Assembly: GCA_003220195.1 (NCBI GenBank)
Contig: QHRT01000021.1
Coordinates: forward strand, 12,228 to 18,400
Reading direction: 5' to 3'
Source of the DNA: Candidatus Rokuibacteriota bacterium
GTDB lineage: Bacteria > Methylomirabilota > Methylomirabilia > Rokubacteriales > CSP1-6
Length of the DNA stretch: 6,173 nt
Shown: one piece after another, positions 1 through 4,983 of the stretch
Numbering within the stretch: the first letter of the stretch is position 1
Layout of the letters: each line of letters opens with the position of its first letter
The notes under the pieces: generated by a model
What the model saw: only the letters and a program-made list of their open reading frames with translations
Database searches by the model: none
Told to the model about the DNA's origin: nothing
Translations under genes and position numbers: made by a program

Positions 1-352
1 GAGGTACGAGGTGGCGGCGGCCTTCGGCGTCGACGTCAACCGCGTGGCGCAGGTGACGGTGGTGCTCGCGTCCATGATGGCCGGGGTCGCCGGGGTTTCG
101 ATCGCGCTCCTGTACGGCTCCGCCTGGGCATTCGTCGCGGGCCTGTATGCGCTGAAGTCCTTCGTCTGCATGCTGGTGGCGGGCAACAAGCACATCGAGG
201 GCGTGATGGCCGTGGGGCTCACGCTCGGGGTGATCGAGGCGCTCATGACGGGCTTCGTGTCGTCGAGCCTGCGCGATGCGGTGGCCTTCGTGATCCTGAT
301 CGCGGTGCTCTACTTCCGTCCGCTCGGACTGTTCGGGTCGTACCGGGCGTAG
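1..352 (+). CDS. LivH-type branched-chain amino acid/amide ABC transporter permease, C-terminal part
   Basis: The reading frame is open from the window edge (codons from base 2 read RYEVAAAFGVDVNRV), so the gene starts upstream; the GTG at 11 is only an internal codon. The visible 117 residues are the end of an inner-membrane permease of the LivH family (BPD_transp_2), which forms the translocation channel with LivM. Support is the family signature AAAFGVDVNRV (a charged segment thought to contact the ATPase), followed by hydrophobic helices and the typical ending YFRPLGLFG. The usual glycine-rich GG-GS-GA loop is replaced by AGNKHIEG near bases 180-200, which suggests a divergent subfamily. 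The TAG stop at 350-352 directly abuts the ATG of the next permease gene. Actual cargo is unknown; the downstream enzymes argue for an amide-type compound. Confidence 0.88.
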   Translation, partial: RYEVAAAFGVDVNRVAQVTVVLASMMAGVAGVSIALLYGSAWAFVAGLYALKSFVCMLVAGNKHIEGVMAVGLTLGVIEALMTGFVSSSLRDAVAFVILIAVLYFRPLGLFGSYRA

Positions 353-1126
353 ATGACGTCGTTCGCGTTCTGGGAGCCGATTCTCATCGTCACGATGATC
401 AACGCGATGCTGGCGCTCGGGTTCTACGTGACCATGTCGTCCGGCATCCTCTCGGTGGCCCATGCCGCCGCGGCGGGCATGGGGGCGTATGCCGCGGCGG
501 TGCTCACCACCAACTTTCACTGGCCGTTCGCGCCGGCGGTCGTCGTCGCGATCGTGGTCGGCGGGGTGGTCGGCGCCGGTCTCGCGCTGGTGACCATGCG
601 CATGAACCTCCTGGTCTCGAGCCTCGTCACGCTGGGATTCGGCGAGACGATGAGCGTCATCGCCTTCAACATCGATTATCTCGGCGGCGCCAGCAGCTTC
701 TCCGGCATCCCGCTGCGCACCACCCTCGGCGTCACGACGGGGAGTCTCCTGCTCACGATCTACGTCGTGTGGCGCTACGAGGGGGCGCGGATCGGGCTCG
801 CCGCGCGCGCGGTCCGCGACAACCCTCTGGCGGCGGCGGCCAACGGCATCGACGTGCTCCGGACGAGGGTGATCGCATTCCGTCTCGGAGCGGCGCTCGC
901 CGCCTTTGCGGGCGCCATCTCGGCGCACTACAGCCTCGTGGTGAACCCCGCGGACCTCGGCTTCTTCCCGTCGTTCTACATGGCGTGGGTGCTCACGTTT
1001 CTGCCGCAGCTCCTGCGCTTCGCGGCGGTCTATCGCTTCGCCCTCTACGGCCTCAGCATCGTCCTGGTCATTCTGCTGCGCCCGCAAGGTGTGCTGACTC
1101 GACCGAGGAGGTCCTATGAACGGTGA
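353..1126 (+). CDS. LivM-type branched-chain amino acid/amide ABC transporter permease, apparently with an internal deletion
   Basis: A 257-residue, highly hydrophobic inner-membrane permease of the LivM family, partner of the preceding LivH-type protein. The conserved cytoplasmic segment AARAVRDNPLAAAANGID (about residues 149-166) is the family's ATPase-contact region, and the end RFALYGLSIVLVILLRPQG (residues 227-246) is typical. The start ATG directly follows the upstream stop with no clear Shine-Dalgarno, so translation probably depends on reinitiation. Oddity: LGFFPSFYM (residues 202-210) runs straight into AWVLTFLPQLLRF. Family members normally have about 20 more residues here, including a VxGGxGxxxGPxxGA segment, and most are about 290 residues or longer. 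The gap keeps the frame, so a product is made but may lack part of a membrane helix and loop. The 3' end overlaps the next gene by 11 nt. Confidence 0.88.
   Translation: MTSFAFWEPILIVTMINAMLALGFYVTMSSGILSVAHAAAAGMGAYAAAVLTTNFHWPFAPAVVVAIVVGGVVGAGLALVTMRMNLLVSSLVTLGFGETMSVIAFNIDYLGGASSFSGIPLRTTLGVTTGSLLLTIYVVWRYEGARIGLAARAVRDNPLAAAANGIDVLRTRVIAFRLGAALAAFAGAISAHYSLVVNPADLGFFPSFYMAWVLTFLPQLLRFAAVYRFALYGLSIVLVILLRPQGVLTRPRRSYER
1105..1112 (+). promoter_or_regulatory. Strong Shine-Dalgarno for the cyclase gene, inside the livM-like gene
   Basis: GAGGAGGT lies 3 nt before the ATG at 1116 (core GGAGG at 1107-1111, 4 nt before it) and within the last codons of the upstream permease gene. It fixes the cyclase start and implies translational coupling across the 11-nt gene overlap. 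Confidence 0.75.
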
Positions 1127-2060
1127 CAACGTTCCGCGCAACGCCGTCGGCAAGAGTCCCTTCGGAGAGGCGGACGAGATCGGCCGGCTCAACCTGATCA
1201 CTCCCGAATCCCGCTCGCGCGTGATGCAGCGGGTGGACGCGACCAGGATCTACGATCTCGCCGTCGATTACTTCATCGGCATGCCGACGTGGGTCGCCTG
1301 TGCCGATCCGCCCTACCAGATCTGGATGACGCACACGCCGCACGGCACCTGCATCGACGACCTGTCCGGGCAGGGCCGCGAGATGAACGAGCGTCTCGGA
1401 TACTCCGGGGACTCGATCCTCATGTACACGCACTGCGGAACCCACATCGACGCCCTGAACCACTGGGCCTACCGGGGCAAGATCTGGAACAACTTCGACG
1501 TCGACGAGCATCTGGGCAGCCGACACTGGCAGAAGTGCGGCTCGGATCGGATGCCGCCGATCGTCGCGCGCGGCGTGCTGCTCGACGTGGCGGCCACCAA
1601 GGGGGTCGAGATGCTCGCGGATTCCTACGCGATCACTCCCGAGGACCTGCAGCGAGCGGTCGACCGACAGGGAGTCAAACTTGAGGAAGGCGACGTCGTG
1701 CTCGTTCGTACCGGCCGGATGTCGGTGTGGGACGATCCGCCACGCTATCTGACGAACTCGCCGGGAATCAACGTTCGGGCCGCACAGTGGCTCGTGGAGG
1801 GGCACGGGGCCATCGTTCTCGGCGCCGACACGGCCGCGCTCGAGTACCTTCCCTCGGTCGACGTTCCCGGAAACTACAATCCCGTGCATCTCTATCTGAT
1901 CTCGGAGCAGGGGGTGCCGATCATCGAGGTGCTGAGGCTCGACGAGCTGGCGCGCGACCGCGTGTACGAGTTCGCGTTCTTCGCCGCGGCGCTGAAGCTC
2001 CGCGGCTCGACGGGCTCGCCGATGCGCCCCTGGGCGATGCCGCTTCGTCAGGGCGCCTGA
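1116..2060 (+). CDS. Cyclase / kynurenine formamidase-family metal-dependent hydrolase
   Basis: A 314-residue cytoplasmic protein of the cyclase family (PF04199), which includes kynurenine formamidase and isatin hydrolase and hydrolyses N-formyl or cyclic amides with a divalent metal. The signature H-x-G-T-H-x-D-x3-H is intact as HCGTHIDALNHW: H106, H110, D112 and H116 are the expected metal or catalytic residues. The common D-x-P-x-H form is here D-A-L-N-H, as in the longer, non-kynurenine branch as I recall it. EEGDVVLVRTG (190-200) and GADTAALEY (236-244) match other conserved blocks. There is no signal peptide. The length exceeds the roughly 210 residues of classical KynB, so kynurenine specificity is unlikely. 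It lies between a permease and a hydantoinase-type gene, suggesting a step in degrading an imported amide. Family assignment is firm; substrate is unknown. Confidence 0.9.
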   Translation: MNGDNVPRNAVGKSPFGEADEIGRLNLITPESRSRVMQRVDATRIYDLAVDYFIGMPTWVACADPPYQIWMTHTPHGTCIDDLSGQGREMNERLGYSGDSILMYTHCGTHIDALNHWAYRGKIWNNFDVDEHLGSRHWQKCGSDRMPPIVARGVLLDVAATKGVEMLADSYAITPEDLQRAVDRQGVKLEEGDVVLVRTGRMSVWDDPPRYLTNSPGINVRAAQWLVEGHGAIVLGADTAALEYLPSVDVPGNYNPVHLYLISEQGVPIIEVLRLDELARDRVYEFAFFAAALKLRGSTGSPMRPWAMPLRQGA

Positions 2061-2075
2061 GGAGGATCCGACGAG

Positions 2076-3467
2076 ATGGGCAACCAGATCGACACGCTGG
2101 TCGAGGGCGGGATGGTCGTGGCCGGCGGCATGGTCAGGGAGGCGACCGTCGCCATCGGCGACGGCAAGATCGTCGGCCTGCTGTCACCGGGAGTCGACGT
2201 GTCCAGTGCGATGGCGCGCCGGATCGACGCCACCGGAAAGATCGTGATGCCCGGCATCGTCGATGCCCACGTCCACTTCGGCATGTTCACCGCGCATATC
2301 GACGACTTCACCTCCGCCACGACGGCGGCCGCGTACGGCGGCGTGACGACCGTCATCATCTACGCGATGGGCCAACCGGGAATGCCGGTCGGCGAGTATC
2401 TGGAGCACTGGCGCACGGAGGGCGAATCCCGGTCGGTGGTGGACTTCGCCATGCACTGCCGCTTGCCGGCGCCCGAGCGCGGCAACACGAGGCAGTTCGT
2501 CGACGCGTTCGAGGCCGGCGTCACCAGCTTCAAGATCTTCATGGCCTATCGCAACCAGGGCATCATGTACGACGATTACAGCCTTCTCGAGGCCCTCACG
2601 TTCCTCGGCGAGAGACAGGGGATCGTCTGCGTCCACGCGGAAAACGGCGATCTCTGTGACTACCTCGAGGACAGGTTCAAGGCCCGCGGACAGTATTCTC
2701 CGGAGAACTTCCTGTCGACACGTCCTTCCGACGCCGAGGTGGAGGCCACGTATCGAGCGTTGACGCTGGCGCGGCTGGCGAAGTGTCCGCTCTACGTCGT
2801 CCACATGACGACGCCGGCCGCGATCGCGCTCGTCCATCAAGCGCGCCTGGCCGGTCAGCGAGCGTGGAGCGAAACCTGTCCCCAGTATCTGGCCCTCACC
2901 CACGATGACGTGATCCGCCACGGAGGGCTGGCCAAGATCGCGCCGCCGCTTCGAACGAGCGAGGAGCGCGACGGGGTGTGGCAGGCGGTCATGAACGGGA
3001 CAGTGGACGTCGTGGGTTCGGATCATGCCCCCTACCCGTTCGAGATGAAGAGCCTGCCTCGGGAGCGATTCCTGGAAGCGCGCTTTGGAATGCCGAACGT
3101 CGAGACGATGCTGGGAGTCCTCTACAGCGAGGGAGTCGCGAAAGGGCGAATCGACCTGCCGCGGCTGGTGGAGTTGCTGTGCGAAACGCCGGCGAAGGTG
3201 TTCGGGCTCGCGCCCCGAAAGGGCGCGATCGCTGTCGGCGCCGACGCCGATCTGGTGCTCTTCGATCCCGATGCGGAGTGGCGCGTCCACCGTCACGATC
3301 TCCACAGCCTGAGCGGCTACAGCGCCTATGAAGGATGGACGCTGCGCGGAAAGCTGGTGAGCACGATCATTCGCGGCGAGGTCGTCGTGGAAGACGGCAC
3401 GCTCCGACAGTCCGCCGGGTACGGGCAGTACCTGGCCAGGACACCTCGGGCCACAGGGCTGGCCTAG
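2076..3467 (+). CDS. Dihydropyrimidinase / D-hydantoinase-type amidohydrolase
   Basis: A 463-residue cytoplasmic amidohydrolase (PF01979) that would open a cyclic ureide or imide such as dihydropyrimidine or hydantoin. The full binuclear metal site is visible: H65 and H67 in DAHVHF, K153 in TSFKIFMAYR (the lysine that is carboxylated in this family), H187 in CVHAENGD, H243 in YVVHMTTP and D316 in VGSDHAPY. Y158, five residues after K153, matches the substrate-binding tyrosine of hydantoinases. SETCPQYL and KIAPPLR are further dihydropyrimidinase-type blocks, and GADADLVLFDP begins the C-terminal return to the beta-sandwich. Length is normal for the family. A GGAGG at 2061-2065 precedes the ATG by 10 nt, and the gene follows the cyclase gene after 15 nt. 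Allantoinase or dihydroorotase is less likely given the FMAYR block. Exact substrate is not determinable here. Confidence 0.93.
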   Translation: MGNQIDTLVEGGMVVAGGMVREATVAIGDGKIVGLLSPGVDVSSAMARRIDATGKIVMPGIVDAHVHFGMFTAHIDDFTSATTAAAYGGVTTVIIYAMGQPGMPVGEYLEHWRTEGESRSVVDFAMHCRLPAPERGNTRQFVDAFEAGVTSFKIFMAYRNQGIMYDDYSLLEALTFLGERQGIVCVHAENGDLCDYLEDRFKARGQYSPENFLSTRPSDAEVEATYRALTLARLAKCPLYVVHMTTPAAIALVHQARLAGQRAWSETCPQYLALTHDDVIRHGGLAKIAPPLRTSEERDGVWQAVMNGTVDVVGSDHAPYPFEMKSLPRERFLEARFGMPNVETMLGVLYSEGVAKGRIDLPRLVELLCETPAKVFGLAPRKGAIAVGADADLVLFDPDAEWRVHRHDLHSLSGYSAYEGWTLRGKLVSTIIRGEVVVEDGTLRQSAGYGQYLARTPRATGLA

Positions 3468-4775
3468 CTGGTCTGCGGCCGACCGGCGCTGCGGAGAGCC
3501 TGTCCCACGGCCTTCAAATTCGCGACGTGCATCTCGGCATAGTTTCTCGAGACGGTGATCCCGTCGGCGCCGGCCTCACGACGTCGTCGGGCTGCATCCG
3601 GCGCGAGAATCCTTCCTGCACGACATCGACGCCGATGCCCGCGTAGATCGGCATCGACTCGCCCACTTCGCGACGCACGATCTCGACGCCCTGACGGACG
3701 TAGTCGCCGGGCAGACCCTCCGCGCCAATCGTCGCCAGTGACGGCAGCTTCAATCCGAGAGCTCGAGAGAATGCCGCGTGGAGCTCCTCACCCGCACACC
3801 CCCTGAACGGGCCTTCGGTGAGCAGCGTCAGGTAGCGATCGATCCGGGGTCCCTCCACCAGGTGATAGAGGATCGGCCGGATGAAGTCCGCGGACGAGGC
3901 GAATTCCGAGAGGTTCCATTCTGCGCGGAGGAGCGGGTTGATGAAGTAGTAATGCCAGAGTCCGAGGCCGAACGGTCGCTCGGGCGCGATCCACTTGGCC
4001 ACTCCATACAGCTCTCGATGCAGCGCGAGATACCGTTCCGTCCAGAGGCTTTCCCACCGGACCACTTCCGGCCACTGCATGACGATGCGCAGAAGCTCGA
4101 TCAACGGCGTCTGGCTGCCGGGGCGATCGGCCCGCCATCGTTCGACCGCGCTCGCCAGCGCGCGATACAGCACACGGGACACTCGCCGGCGAGCGTTCGA
4201 TGCAGAGGCCCCCAGCGCTCGACTCCCCAGAGGAACCCGTCGATCTCGTACGATTTCTCCAGGTCCTCGACGATGCCGAGCTTCCACGCCCGATACCCGG
4301 GATTGTTGATGCACGGCAGCCCGCCGCGCCGGCCGAGCATGTCGATCTCCAGCAGACGCGGAAACCCGGGCACGTTTCGTGCCTTGCCTCCGGTGCTCGC
4401 AGTTTCAAGAACGTAAACGTACGCCGACATGCCCCGCGAATGCGCGGCGGGCAGCACGCGTTCCAGAACGTCGAATCCGGAGAACACGGGCTCGCGCGCG
4501 CGAAAGTCACCCAGCGGAACGTCGCGGTAGAACTCGGGATGCGGTGTCGCGAAGAAGCCGCCCGCACCGTGGTGCGAGCCCCGCTCCCCATGTCCGGGAA
4601 ATTCGAGCGGCCGATCGATGACCTCGGGGTTGAAGCCGTGGGCCGTGACGATCACGGCATTCGCGGCGGCTTCCTGCTGGAACAGATCCAGGACCGGCTC
4701 GATGCCCTCGTCGAGGAGACTGATGGCGTTGACCTGGACTCCGACGAACCAGTCGTCACGCCGGCTCTTGGCCAT
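3464..4775 (-). pseudogene. Broken gene for a TIM-barrel-like protein of unknown function (two frame changes)
   Basis: Three consecutive minus-strand frames together read as one protein of about 437 residues if each break is a single lost base. Segment 1 runs from ATG 4775 (MAKSRRDDWFVGVQVNAISL) to about 4170 and ends at GECPVC (C199, C202). Segment 2 runs from about 4170 (YRALASAVERW) to about 3578 (RRMQPDDVV). Segment 3 runs from 3577 (EAGADGITVSRNYAEM) to TAG at 3466-3464. Left uncorrected, segment 1 runs to 4101 and segment 2 to 3514, both with arginine-rich, low-quality tails. The pattern of beta-strand-like stretches (NAVIVTAHGF, MSAYVYVLE, IDGFLWGVERWG, GADGITVSR) resembles glycosidase-like TIM barrels, but I cannot name a family or activity. 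ATG 4775 is preferred over 4892 because it has a GAGG 8 nt upstream and homology-like sequence begins there. It may be a true pseudogene or an intact gene with consensus errors. Confidence 0.72.
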
Positions 4776-4783
4776 CAGCGGTG

Positions 4784-4787
4784 CCTC
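4784..4787 (-). promoter_or_regulatory. Shine-Dalgarno supporting the start at 4775
   Basis: GAGG on the minus strand lies 8 nt upstream of ATG 4775-4773. The longer in-frame starts (4892 and 4817) would add a glycine-, proline- and arginine-rich extension without recognisable domain character. Confidence 0.45.
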
Positions 4788-4902
4788 GGGACTGCGGGAT
4801 CCTCCAGCCGGGAGCATCCCGGAGTCCACGCGAGCTCGGAACCCGTCCGCCAACGGCGGTCGAGGAGCGTGTCCGGCTATGCCGGCGTGCACAGTTCGTC
4901 GA

Positions 4903-4931
4903 CACCATCGGCCGCGGAGCGGCCGATGGTG
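4903..4931 (-). terminator. Perfect inverted repeat in the spacer, possible terminator or processing hairpin
   Basis: CACCATCGGCC (4903-4913) pairs perfectly with GGCCGATGGTG (4921-4931). Two further pairs inside (4914-4920, 4915-4919) give a 13-bp stem with a 3-nt loop. It lies 53 nt after the stop of the solute-binding protein gene and about 130 nt before the downstream gene's start. No T-run follows on either strand, so classical intrinsic termination is not assured. It could stop or stabilise the 3' end of the upstream message, or act as an operator. Confidence 0.45.
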
Positions 4932-4957
4932 ACACGAACCTCCGAGCGTTGGGGGGT

Positions 4958-4983
4958 GTGGGGGCCATGTCGGGGCCCCCCAC
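4958..4983 (-). terminator. GC-rich hairpin immediately after the solute-binding protein gene
   Basis: On the minus strand GTGGGGGGCC (4983-4974) starts at the base after the TAG stop and pairs with GGCCCCCAC (4966-4958) across a 7-nt loop, with one bulged G. Position and strength suit transcript termination or 3'-end protection, but there is no U-tract. Together with the hairpin at 4903-4931 it may reduce read-through into the leftward hypothetical gene. Confidence 0.45.

Noticed and set aside
1068..1889. Long minus-strand open frame (273 codons) opposite the cyclase gene
   Set aside because: It is antisense to a gene with clear catalytic motifs, and its translation is rich in Arg, Val, His and Asp without domain character, typical of G+C-rich shadow frames.
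1727..2659. Plus-strand 310-codon frame spanning the cyclase-amidohydrolase junction
   Set aside because: Extremely arginine-rich and overlapping two well-supported genes in another frame.
2184..3305. Long minus-strand open frame (373 codons) opposite the amidohydrolase gene
   Set aside because: The plus-strand protein carries all six metal ligands in family order; the antisense frame is Arg/His-rich and unstructured, so it is a shadow.
4182..4193. Perfect 12-bp palindrome CTCGCCGGCGAG as a regulatory operator
   Set aside because: It lies inside coding sequence at a lesion site, and short GC palindromes are expected in DNA of this composition; it is kept only as a possible slippage aid.
3778..4416. 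Plus-strand open frames within 3555-4991 as possible genes
   Set aside because: They lie opposite the leftward hypothetical and binding-protein genes, have low-complexity Arg/Ser/Pro composition and no good ribosome binding site, and the minus-strand segments look like real protein.
4776..4892. N-terminal extension of the leftward hypothetical gene to ATG 4892
   Set aside because: The extra 39 residues are Gly/Pro/Arg-rich with no signal peptide or domain character, and ATG 4775 has a better-placed GAGG.
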